DNA from: Klebsiella indica
GTDB lineage: Bacteria; Pseudomonadota; Gammaproteobacteria; Enterobacterales; Enterobacteriaceae
Length of the DNA: 64,000 nt
NCBI RefSeq assembly: GCF_005860775.1
Contig: NZ_VCHQ01000026.1
Span: forward strand, 124,001 to 188,000
Reading direction: 5' to 3'
Shown here: piece after piece, positions 8,563 through 15,986 of the stretch
How the letters are laid out: every line of letters begins with the position of its first letter
Numbering within the stretch: position 1 is the stretch's first letter
The notes under the pieces: model-generated
What the model saw: only the letters and a program-made list of their open reading frames with translations
Databases searched by the model: none
Told to the model about the DNA's origin: nothing
Translations under genes and position numbers: made by a program

Positions 8563-9659
8563 TACCCAATAAACTTCAAGACGCGGGTTTGAGTACCTGA
8601 AAGTGATCGTTAATTCTGGACGTCAGAGAACCCGCTATTCCCGGTAGCGTATGATCGAAAAATTCAGATATTGTATCCCTGAACTCCCTGCTACTACCGA
8701 AGTAGCGATTATTCCGGGCATGTTCGTTCATTAATTTCCACATTCGTTCTATCGGATTCAGGTCTGGACTGTACGGCGGGAGATAGTGGAGTTTTATATT
8801 TACCACTTCCGCCCAGTCTTTCACTAAAAGTGAACGGTGATAACCCGCACCATCCAGAATAACATGAACTTTCTGGTGATAATCCGGATAAATTTTACGT
8901 ATCTCATTGAAAAAACGAGATACGTTGTATTCATTAATCGTTTTATATTCGCAGATTATCGGGTGTCCCGGAGCCTTCAGATTCAGCGCCCCCATAATAT
9001 TCAGCCGTGTACGACTGCCTGTTGTTTTTACCGCTTTTCTCTGGCCTTTGCGTATCCAGCCATAACTGATTTTAGTGGCCTGAGTCGGATGGACTGCATC
9101 AATAAAAAGAACCGGTTCATCACCCGCGGTGGCTTTGAGTTCTTCATAATATTCAATGAATTGCTTTTGTTTCTCTTCACTGAATTTATGCGGGACGCCT
9201 GACGGTTTTTTGTAAGTAAAGCCGTTACGATGCAGCCACTTGTTCATTCCCGGAACGCTGAAAACGATATTCCATGTCCGGGCAACAAACTCGATAACTT
9301 CATGGGTATGGTGAAACAGATTATCGGTCAACTGGCTGATTAAAAAGCTCGTTTGCTCGGCATTAAGTTTACTGTCTGAACCGCCATTTTCGGGTTTCAG
9401 TTTCCCTTTGTTCAGAAACTCGCTGATATGGTGGTCAACGGTTGTCTGATGCAGGCGCAAAGCCTGAGCGATCATAGCGGAACTCCAACCTTCGGAAGCC
9501 AGAAGAATGGCTTTAATACGATCTCTGACCCGCCCGTCACGACTGGAGTCATGAAGACGTTCAAGGTCATTTTTTTGTTGGTCGGTGATGAAGATTTTCA
9601 TGGGGGACAGCATGCTCTCCTGTTACTGAAAAATCAAGCATCTTCAATGATCACGGGTA
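8563..9659 (-). mobile_element. IS630-family insertion sequence inside tnpA
   Basis: A complete 1097-bp element. Imperfect terminal repeats begin TACCC at the left and end GGGTA at the right, with similar interior bases (AAGA-GC blocks). A TA duplication flanks it (8561-8562 and 9660-9661), the hallmark of IS630/Tc1/mariner insertion. Removing the element and one TA restores the tnpA reading frame as GTG TAT ATG GAA. It carries one intact transposase gene on the minus strand, so it may still be active. Confidence 0.92.
8576..9613 (-). CDS. IS630-family DDE transposase
   Basis: A 345-residue protein. The N-terminal helix-turn-helix region (about residues 15-65, SSAMIAQALRLHQTTVDHHI) binds the ends. 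A DDE catalytic core follows: Asp in LFIDAVHPTQ, Asp in VILDGAGYHRS and Glu in LNPIERMWKLMNEH. AGGAG lies seven bases before the ATG at 9613. The gene fills almost the entire insertion sequence and looks intact. It resembles ISEc33/ISEc40-type elements from memory. Confidence 0.93.
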   Translation of the reverse strand: MLSPMKIFITDQQKNDLERLHDSSRDGRVRDRIKAILLASEGWSSAMIAQALRLHQTTVDHHISEFLNKGKLKPENGGSDSKLNAEQTSFLISQLTDNLFHHTHEVIEFVARTWNIVFSVPGMNKWLHRNGFTYKKPSGVPHKFSEEKQKQFIEYYEELKATAGDEPVLFIDAVHPTQATKISYGWIRKGQRKAVKTTGSRTRLNIMGALNLKAPGHPIICEYKTINEYNVSRFFNEIRKIYPDYHQKVHVILDGAGYHRSLLVKDWAEVVNIKLHYLPPYSPDLNPIERMWKLMNEHARNNRYFGSSREFRDTISEFFDHTLPGIAGSLTSRINDHFQVLKPAS

Positions 9660-9843
9660 TATATGGAAAGGGCGATCGAAGCCCTGAAGCGTAAGGGACT
9701 AAAGATCAGCGAACAACTGCTGTCGCATTTGTCGCCGTTAGGCTGGGAACACATCAATCTGACAGGCGATTATATCTCGGATACCGGCTTCCGGTAAGTT
9801 TCGTCGGCTGAGGCCCGCTAAAGTAGAAAGGTCAAAAAACAAC

Positions 9844-9881
9844 CTTAACGTACAATAATTTTCGATATCCAAACTGACCCC
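9844..9881 (+). repeat. 38-bp Tn3-type terminal inverted repeat (outer end right)
   Basis: Starts CTTAACGTAC and ends CCAAACTGACCCC. The inner TTAACGT and outer GACCCC are conserved in Tn3-family ends, and it lies 47 bases after the tnpA stop, where the transposase-proximal end is expected. No partner repeat with this particular sequence is seen in the window. Confidence 0.75.
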
Positions 9882-9935
9882 TCTATGCGCCTTTGGCGCA
9901 TTCCTGGAATGCCTGCGCGCTGCTCGGCATTCTTA
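9882..9935. repeat. Two adjacent small hairpins between transposon ends
   Basis: ATGCGCC-TTT-GGCGCAT is immediately followed by GAATGCC-(N11)-GGCATTC. The stretch occupies exactly the interval between the Tn3 end at 9881 and the next Tn3-like repeat at 9936. Its origin is unknown: it may be a remnant of a resolution or target site, or a terminator pair. Confidence 0.6.
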
Positions 9936-10142
9936 GGGGTTTGACGCTCAATGGAACGATTTCACACGTTAAACCTATTTAATCCGATAAATCAAAACAT
10001 TGTGGACAGTGAAAAATGCGCCTAAAACGGTGTCTTTTTAATCGATAAATGGCACTTAACGGACACCGCTGTCCATTAATCGATTTTTCAGACGACTTTT
10101 CTCGCCTAGCGTGAGTTTTATTTCCGTTGAGCGTCAGATCCC
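9936..10142. mobile_element. Tn3-derived inverted-repeat miniature element (TIME-like)
   Basis: A 207-bp element bounded by two opposed 38-bp Tn3-type repeats. The left one (9936-9973) begins GGGGTTTGACGCTCAATGGA. The right one (10105-10142) ends GTTGAGCGTCAGATCCC on the + strand. They agree at about 26 of 38 positions, and both resemble the classic Tn3/TEM-transposon end rather than the end at 9844-9881. There is no gene inside. No matching 5-bp target duplication flanks it (TCTTA versus TGACT), so it may have been rearranged after insertion. Confidence 0.75.
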
Positions 10143-10239
10143 TGACTCTGCTGCGACACCCACTGTTCGGTGGCTTTGAAGCCACAAACGCTACAGACTT
10201 TTGACTTGCAGCTCTACCAAAAAACGGAATCGAATGTAA

Positions 10240-10259
10240 TTTACAATTTCTTACATAAA
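10240..10259 (+). promoter_or_regulatory. Possible OmpR-like site upstream of mcpM
   Basis: TTTACAATTTCTTACATAAA lies about 75 bases before the mcpM start in an AT-rich region and resembles the TTTAC...ACAT pattern of OmpR sites. Published work on microcin PDI reports EnvZ/OmpR-dependent expression at low osmolarity. The assignment here is inference. Confidence 0.4.
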
Positions 10260-10334
10260 TTCACTTTATGCATACATTTTGGTTGTGTGATATTAAAAGA
10301 ACACTTTATATTAAAGTTTATAATAAGGTTTTTT

Positions 10335-10706
10335 ATGACAAATATCAGAGAGTTGAGTTTTGATGAAATAGCCATAGTCAGTGGTGGTGAAGGGCATGGA
10401 TCGGAAGTTAATCGTGACAAGCGGGACGCAAGAAATGCTCGCAATTCTCTTATTCAGGCTCGTCCATACAACGGACCCACTTATATTTACAGTGATCCGA
10501 GTACAGTCAAATGCGCTGATGCTGTCTTTGGTGGGATGATCGGAGGCGCAATTAAAGGTGGTGTTGTTGGAATGGCCAGGGGAACTATTGGTGGAGCCAT
10601 TACCGGTCAGTGTCTTTCCGGCGGGGGAAATGGTAACGGAAACGGAAGTAAAGCTGGTTCCAGTAATTGCTCAGGAAGTAACGTCGGTGGTACCTGTAGT
10701 CGATAA
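10335..10706 (+). CDS. mcpM: Microcin PDI-type precursor peptide
   Basis: A 123-residue precursor. Residues 1-18 (MTNIRELSFDEIAIVSGG) form a double-glycine leader cut by C39 peptidase exporters. The mature part would be about 105 residues, with a Gly/Ala-rich hydrophobic centre (about 64-91), a Gly/Asn-rich stretch and four cysteines (60, 93, 112, 121). The IYSDPSTVKCADAVF segment, the GTIGGAI-GQCLSGGG segment and the SSNCSGSNVGGTCSR ending match microcin PDI. That bacteriocin uses OmpF on target cells and depends on disulfides. The N-terminal mature region (19-45) differs more from the known peptide. An AAGG ribosome site precedes the ATG; the longer frame from 10170 is not coding. Confidence 0.93.
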   Translation: MTNIRELSFDEIAIVSGGEGHGSEVNRDKRDARNARNSLIQARPYNGPTYIYSDPSTVKCADAVFGGMIGGAIKGGVVGMARGTIGGAITGQCLSGGGNGNGNGSKAGSSNCSGSNVGGTCSR

Positions 10707-10728
10707 GTAAGTATCAATGGAGGATACT

Positions 10729-10929
10729 ATGGTGGTTTTTAAAATATTGTCTTTTATATTAAGTTTATTACTGGGTTTTGCGCTGTTAAGTGGTTCCTCC
10801 ATAATCAACCTATCCTGGTTTTCATTTCCTGAGAGCTTTTCAAAAATAGTAATTACATTGATCACCTTATTTTCCACCGCTAGATTTACAGATATAGTTT
10901 TAGCGAAAATGAGGAAAATCATAAAGTGA
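10729..10929 (+). CDS. mcpI: Microcin PDI-type immunity protein
   Basis: A 66-residue membrane protein directly after mcpM. It has two hydrophobic segments (about residues 4-28 and 40-55) and a basic end KMRKIIK. Position, size and topology fit McpI, which protects the producer in its own inner membrane. The ATG at 10729 has GGAGG six bases upstream and is preferred to the in-frame ATG at 10717. Confidence 0.8.
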   Translation: MVVFKILSFILSLLLGFALLSGSSIINLSWFSFPESFSKIVITLITLFSTARFTDIVLAKMRKIIK

Positions 10930-10938
10930 TGCCTGGTA

Positions 10939-11589
10939 ATGAATGATCGTATGAGCCAATTTATATATAGCAAACACAATACTATTATTTTTTTTATAGT
11001 AGTTGCTATATCTACGATTGTGACGCTATCGCCAGCCGTGACGCTACATTATGTTGAACTGGATACTGCTTTTTACATTGTGTTTGTTACAGAAATTTTG
11101 ATTTCAACTTTTGTTTATTTGTTTTATCTAAGAAAACTTTTTGAATCCAGTATAGAAATACAGGCGAGCTTAGTTTCAGTTAAATACTCAGTCGCTTCGC
11201 TTCTTATAATCATTGTTATACAGTTTGCTGTTTACTGCTATAGAGACTATTTGTATAATTACGAACCGACGCAGATAAACTGGATGACATTTTTAGTAAT
11301 GACACTGGTAGTACCTTACTATGAAGAAATTGTGTACAGAGGTTGTGCTTTCGGGGTTATATGTTCAATCTACAGGAAGAATCTGTTCATTCCTTGTGTG
11401 GTTACGTCTGTGTTTTTTTGTCTAATGCATGGGCAGTATTATAACTTATTAGATCAGATGATCCTTTTTATTATATCGATGCTATTATTTTTAGTTAGAA
11501 TAAAAAGTAGATCACTTTTTTATCCTATGCTTGTACACTCAGGCATGAACTTATTTGTTATTTTGTTAAACATTCAAAATATATTATAA
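10939..11589 (+). CDS. mcpA: CPBP-family intramembrane protease-like protein of the microcin operon
   Basis: A 216-residue protein with about six membrane segments. It has the CPBP/CAAX-protease motifs EEIVYRG (about residues 131-137), CLMHGQYYN (His), and a third His in LVHSGMNLF. Family members are glutamic-type membrane proteases or bacteriocin self-protection proteins. Its place as the third gene matches mcpA of microcin PDI loci. Strong AT bias resembles mcpI and differs from the backbone. The precise role (maturation, activation or immunity) is uncertain. Confidence 0.78.
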   Translation: MNDRMSQFIYSKHNTIIFFIVVAISTIVTLSPAVTLHYVELDTAFYIVFVTEILISTFVYLFYLRKLFESSIEIQASLVSVKYSVASLLIIIVIQFAVYCYRDYLYNYEPTQINWMTFLVMTLVVPYYEEIVYRGCAFGVICSIYRKNLFIPCVVTSVFFCLMHGQYYNLLDQMILFIISMLLFLVRIKSRSLFYPMLVHSGMNLFVILLNIQNIL

Positions 11590-11591
11590 TT

Positions 11592-12845
11592 ATGAGTATA
11601 TTCAGGGAGGAAGCATTAAAGCATCACAGTGATGCCGAATACGGAAAGATTATCTTACCTGTATCATTTGGAATGTCTGTGTGCGCCATTGCTACGATAT
11701 TTCTGGCTCTGGGCGCTGCATTATTTATTTGGTATGGAAGTTATACCCGCAAGGCTCATCTTACCGGTATCGTTATGCCTTCATCAGGACTGGTGAAAAT
11801 AACACCGAAATACGCCGGATATGTCACCCGACAGACTGTTTCAGAAGGCCATCATGTCGTCGCTGGTGAACCCGTTTACCATGTCAGCGGCGAACATTAT
11901 AACGGACAGGGCACAGGTATGCTGGCTGCCATGAGTATGTCCCTGAGAACTCAGTATACTATGCTGACTTCTCAGCAGGCTCTGGAATTGCATGACAACA
12001 GTCAACAGCAGCAAGCCATGCATCAGCGAATAGCGTCCCTGAAACAACAGGTTAAAAGTGCAGAGCAGCGTCTGGCGCTTGCCGGGCACCAGGCTGTGCT
12101 GGCTGTGTCCATTATGGGGCGTTATAAAAAACTTTCTGGTACACATTACGTATCAGATATCGAATATCAGCAGAAGCAAATTGAAGTTTCTGCGGCACAG
12201 CAAAACATTGAGGATCAGCGCCAGGGGCTTCTGCAACTACGTACTGCAATGGCGGCTGCTGAAGATGACCTTAACCATCTTATCGTTCAGGGAGAAAGCC
12301 GTAAGGCTGAGATAGACAGGCAGTTACAGGGGATCAGGCAACAGCAGGACGAAGTGGCCGGACAGGAGAACTTTACGTTGACGGCACCGGTATCCGGTAC
12401 CGTTGCGGCGGTGCTGGTCAGGCAGGGACAATCCGTCAGAGCGTCGGAGCCAGTGATGACAGTAGTGCCGGATGACGCCAGCCTGCAGATAGAGCTCTAT
12501 GCCACCAGTCAGAATGCAGGGTTCATCCAGCCGGGGCAGCGTGTAGCACTTCGGTTCGCCGCCTTCCCTTATCAAAAGTTTGGCGTTCAGTACGGGACTA
12601 TCCGTGAGATAAGCCGTACAACGTTGACTCCTTCAGATTTACTCTCTGTATCCCCCGTAACCTGGAAAGAGAACGAAGGGCACTATCGCGTCATCGTCGA
12701 ACCTGAGAATACCTTTATTCTGGCTTATGGAAAAAAAGAACCCCTGCGCCCCGGCATGGCCCTTGAGGGTGATGTCAGTCTGGATACCCGCCATTTGTGG
12801 GAGTGGCTGACAGAACCGCTCTGGAGTCTGAAAGGAAAACTGTAA
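11592..12845 (+). CDS. mcpD: Microcin secretion membrane-fusion protein (HlyD/CvaA type)
   Basis: A 417-residue periplasmic adaptor. It has one N-terminal membrane helix (about residues 22-46), a coiled-coil hairpin (about 100-230, Gln-rich), and lipoyl/beta-barrel parts such as FTLTAPVSGTVAAVLVRQGQSV. It links the ABC exporter to an outer-membrane channel such as TolC to export the microcin. It starts two bases after the mcpA stop, and its stop overlaps the mcpB start (TAATG). Confidence 0.92.
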   Translation: MSIFREEALKHHSDAEYGKIILPVSFGMSVCAIATIFLALGAALFIWYGSYTRKAHLTGIVMPSSGLVKITPKYAGYVTRQTVSEGHHVVAGEPVYHVSGEHYNGQGTGMLAAMSMSLRTQYTMLTSQQALELHDNSQQQQAMHQRIASLKQQVKSAEQRLALAGHQAVLAVSIMGRYKKLSGTHYVSDIEYQQKQIEVSAAQQNIEDQRQGLLQLRTAMAAAEDDLNHLIVQGESRKAEIDRQLQGIRQQQDEVAGQENFTLTAPVSGTVAAVLVRQGQSVRASEPVMTVVPDDASLQIELYATSQNAGFIQPGQRVALRFAAFPYQKFGVQYGTIREISRTTLTPSDLLSVSPVTWKENEGHYRVIVEPENTFILAYGKKEPLRPGMALEGDVSLDTRHLWEWLTEPLWSLKGKL

Positions 12846-15031
12846 TGAATACACTTAAATGGGCAGCGAGAAAACAGCTTCCCCTCATCCGTCAGACAGA
12901 ATCAGCGGAATGTGGTCTGGCATGTCTGGCAATGGTGGCCAGCTGGCATGGTCTGCAGACGGATCTACCCACACTCCGTGAACGTTTCAGTATTAGCACT
13001 CAGGGAATGACCCTGCAAAGACTGATTGAGTGTGCGGCCGGTATCCGGTTGTCTTCCCGCGCCGTAAGGCTGGAGCCGGAGGACCTGAAGTCCCTTTCTC
13101 TCCCCTGTATTCTCCACTGGAACATGAACCATTTCGTTGTGCTCTATAAAGTTCGTGGGAGCAGGCTGGTCATTCATGATCCGGACAAGGGAAAGGTAGC
13201 TCTATTTCTACAGGATGCAGGAAAACATTTCACCGGCGTCGCGCTGGAACTGACACCAGCCAGCGATTTTACCGCACGTGATGAAAGAAAAAAAATCCAT
13301 TTGCGCCAACTGTCAGGTAAGACTTCGGGCCTGTTGCCATCAATGGTACGAATTATCGTTTTTGCTCTGGCGCTGGAAATCCTGGCACTCGCAAGTCCGC
13401 TTCTCAACCAGTTAGTAATTGACGAAGTACTGGTGGCTGCCGACAGGAGTCTGTTGACCGTCATTATTATTGCGTTGCTACTGCTGTCTCTGACACAGAT
13501 GCTTCTCTCACTGGCACTTCAGTGGGCCAGTATTACCCTGTCCGTCAATTTCAACATGCAGTGGACAGCCCGGGTTTTCCATCATCTGGTGCGTCTTCCA
13601 CTCGCCTGGTTTGATGCGCGCAGTAAGGGGAGTATCAATGCCCGTTTTGATGCAGTGAACACCATCCAGCAGGCGCTGACCACGCAGGTACTGGAAGGTA
13701 TTTTGGATGTATTGCTCGTGATAACTGCGCTCTGCATGATGCTGCTATACAGTCCGGAAATGACGTTGATAGCCGCACTGGCCGCGATTCTCTACGGTTT
13801 GCTGAGAGCTCTATGGTATCCGTCCCTTCGACAGTCAGCAGAAGATGCCTGGGACGCAGGAGCCAGGGAGTCCGGGTATTTTCTTGAAACCCTCAATGGT
13901 ATTCTGAGCCTGAGAATTAATGGTGTGACAGCGCATCGTGAGGCCGCCTGGCTGAATCTTAACGTCGTTCGCAGAAATACACAGCTGCGGCAGAGCCGTC
14001 TGCTGATGTGGTATGACATTGCGCATACCCTGACCGGTAGCATAGTATCGGCGGTAATTTTATGGAAAGGTGCCGGGGAAGTATTGAATGGTACGTTTAC
14101 TGTCGGCATGTTGGTTGCTTATTTGTCCTATCAGATGCGTTTTTCATCCAGTATCAGCAGCCTGACCGATAAGTTTTTTTCCTGGCGGATGCTTGATGTC
14201 TACAACGAACGCCTAGCTGATATTGTGCTGACTCCGACAGAAGACCATCAGCGACAACCACCTCAGGAAGACAATTATACTTCTGTCTTCCCGTCCCCAT
14301 TACGGGGATATGTGACAGATGATGCCCACCCCCCTTTATCCCTTGATCACATTACCTTCAGTCACAAGGGCGGGAATAAACCGTTACTCCGTGGGGTGTC
14401 GCTAACACTCCATCCAGGTGAAGTGGTCGCCATTACCGGTAAATCAGGATGCGGAAAATCGACGCTGGTGAAACTTATTCTTGGAATTCATGTCCCTGAT
14501 GAAGGAACGGTCAGAACATTTGGCATACCGCAAACAAACCCCGATTATTTTCAGGTACGCCAGCGGATTGGTACCGTACTGCAGGATGATCACCTTTTCA
14601 GGGGATCTATTGCAGATAACATCATTTTCTTCAGTGAAGACCGCAATCAGGAAAGAATGGTCCATTGTGCCCGTCTGGCGCTCATTGACATCGACATCAT
14701 GGCAATGCCGATGGGATATCAGACATTAATCGGTGAAACCGGTGGTGGGCTTTCCGGAGGGCAAAAGCAACGTATTTTGCTGGCAAGAGCGTTGTACAAA
14801 AAACCGGGTTTTTTGTTACTAGATGAAGCAACCAGCCACCTTGATGTTGAGAGTGAAATCCAGATAAGCCAGACGCTGCGCGAACTGGAACTACCTGTCC
14901 TACTGATTGCCCATCGTCCCGGAACCATTGCCTCTGCAGACAGGGTTCTGTCTCTGGCTGACGGATATTTTACTGAATTGAAACATCAGCGGGTAATGCC
15001 TCCAATTAGTAGAACATGTATTTCTCAATGA
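12845..15031 (+). CDS. mcpB: Microcin ABC exporter with C39 leader peptidase domain
   Basis: A 728-residue protein. It has an N-terminal C39 cysteine peptidase (Cys in SAECGLACLAMVASWHG, His in MNHFVVL, Asp in HDPDKGK), six membrane helices (about 160-440), then an ATPase. The ATPase shows Walker A GKSGCGKST, signature LSGGQKQ and Walker B FLLLDEATSHLD. It cleaves after the double glycine of McpM and exports the mature peptide. The start at 12845 overlaps the mcpD stop and is preceded by AAAGGAAA. Confidence 0.94.
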   Translation: MNTLKWAARKQLPLIRQTESAECGLACLAMVASWHGLQTDLPTLRERFSISTQGMTLQRLIECAAGIRLSSRAVRLEPEDLKSLSLPCILHWNMNHFVVLYKVRGSRLVIHDPDKGKVALFLQDAGKHFTGVALELTPASDFTARDERKKIHLRQLSGKTSGLLPSMVRIIVFALALEILALASPLLNQLVIDEVLVAADRSLLTVIIIALLLLSLTQMLLSLALQWASITLSVNFNMQWTARVFHHLVRLPLAWFDARSKGSINARFDAVNTIQQALTTQVLEGILDVLLVITALCMMLLYSPEMTLIAALAAILYGLLRALWYPSLRQSAEDAWDAGARESGYFLETLNGILSLRINGVTAHREAAWLNLNVVRRNTQLRQSRLLMWYDIAHTLTGSIVSAVILWKGAGEVLNGTFTVGMLVAYLSYQMRFSSSISSLTDKFFSWRMLDVYNERLADIVLTPTEDHQRQPPQEDNYTSVFPSPLRGYVTDDAHPPLSLDHITFSHKGGNKPLLRGVSLTLHPGEVVAITGKSGCGKSTLVKLILGIHVPDEGTVRTFGIPQTNPDYFQVRQRIGTVLQDDHLFRGSIADNIIFFSEDRNQERMVHCARLALIDIDIMAMPMGYQTLIGETGGGLSGGQKQRILLARALYKKPGFLLLDEATSHLDVESEIQISQTLRELELPVLLIAHRPGTIASADRVLSLADGYFTELKHQRVMPPISRTCISQ

Positions 15032-15250
15032 AGGAACCGATGAGTTTTTCATGCAGTTCAACAGAATGTGAGAAACAGATAGTCCGGCGAGCCAGACGCT
15101 TGATTGATAGGATTTAAAACCCCAAAATGGACAAAACTTAACCACAAAATGGCATGCTGAACTGACGCGGTTTTGTTGTTTTACCAATTAATCATTCAGC
15201 ACTCATCGGTATTGTGTAAGCGTTAAGTAAGCGCCGTATTGACGGCTATC
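15032..15250. other. Junction DNA between microcin operon and rihA remnant
   Basis: About 220 bases without a recognisable gene. It contains a short direct repeat (CAAAATGG at about 15124 and 15146). I found no Tn3 or IS end, so the right boundary of the foreign insert is set only by where rihA homology resumes (about 15251). Confidence 0.5.
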
Positions 15251-15845
15251 AACGTGGATTTGCGCTTTGTGGGTCACATCCAGTCCGGCCATTACCACAG
15301 GAATTCCTGACTGGAAAACGATCTCGGCGGCTTCCGGGTCGACATAGATATTAAATTCGACCGCAGGTTGCCAGTTACCCAGCACCATCGCGCCGCCCAT
15401 AATCACAATGCGGGCGATTTTGGCATGCAGGTCAGGGTAGCTGTTGAGCAAGAGGGCGACGTTGGTTTGCGGCCCGGTGGCGACGATAGTTACCGGCTCA
15501 ATGCTTTCACGCAGGGTTTTGGCCATTAACTCTACGGCGGTACAGGCGTGTGGGGCAAAGCCTGGCCGGCAGCGCCGGGCCATCAAGCCCGCTTTCGCCA
15601 TGCACATTATCAGCGATAATCAATTCCCGCATCAACGGCTTGAGCGCGCCGCCAGCAACCGGAATATCCGGACGTTTAAGCAGGGTCAGCATCCGTAGCA
15701 CATTGCGCAATGTTTTGTCCGGCGTCTGGTTTCCGGCAGATGACGTGACGGCTTTCACATCAAGTTCAGGCGACGCGAGGGCAAGAACGAGGGCAATCGC
15801 GTCATCATGACCGGGATCGCAATCAATAATAACGGGGAGTGTCAT
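15251..15845 (-). pseudogene. rihA: 5' part of rihA-type ribonucleoside hydrolase, frameshifted and truncated
   Basis: Begins [20 protein letters not shown], with the DxDxGxDD calcium/ribose site of inosine-uridine nucleoside hydrolases, and follows RihA to KAQIHV at about 15251. A frameshift near 15567-15580 breaks the frame inside the GPALP...[12 protein letters not shown] region. After 15251 the frame runs into unrelated DNA. The remaining 3' codons are at 7601-7722. In E. coli, rihA lies near gltL; here the gene sits between curA and yncD, so it could be a RihA-like paralogue. Confidence 0.88.
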
Positions 15846-15951
15846 GGTGGTTCCTTATTGGCATTGTTTTGTGACAAGGATAACGCTTTGAAAGAAAGTG
15901 GACGAGAGGCGGAGTTGCGAAGCGTGATGGAGAGTGGATTAAGCATGAAGC

Positions 15952-15976
15952 GCGCAGCCCTGGAATAGGGCTGCGC
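15952..15976. terminator. Hairpin after yncD
   Basis: GCGCAGCCC (15952-15960) pairs with GGGCTGCGC (15968-15976). It lies 11 bases beyond the yncD stop in the direction of transcription and is a likely terminator. Confidence 0.6.
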
Positions 15977-15986
15977 TAAAGGCGTC

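Larger units (their letters stand above)
7727..9797 (+). pseudogene. tnpA: Tn3-family transposase TnpA, C-terminal fragment, frameshifted and interrupted
   Basis: Segments from [12 protein letters not shown] to the DSTHVL region (to about 7977), then [22 protein letters not shown] to LWNTVY (to about 8562), then [12 protein letters not shown] to SDTGFR (9660-9797) together form the C-terminal third of a Tn3 TnpA. A single-base loss near 7977 shifts the frame within the expected [11 protein letters not shown]. The IS630 element splits the VYMERA segment. These three lesions (5' truncation, frameshift, insertion) make it non-functional. Confidence 0.88.
7723..9881 (+). mobile_element. Truncated Tn3-family transposon end carrying an IS630-family insertion
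   Basis: A fragment of Tn3-family TnpA begins abruptly at about 7727 against rihA sequence and runs to a stop at 9797. A 38-bp Tn3-type terminal repeat ending TGACCCC follows at 9844-9881. The left end and the rest of the transposon are missing. An IS630-family element (8563-9659) sits inside. The element cannot transpose by itself. Confidence 0.85.

Noticed and set aside
9882..9935. attC or CRISPR repeat
   Set aside because: The palindromes occur once, there are no spacers or integrase, and the arm sequences lack attC core sites.
9979..10185. A 68-codon minus-strand frame inside the miniature element
   Set aside because: It consists of the terminal repeats and spacer DNA; there is no ribosome site and no homology.
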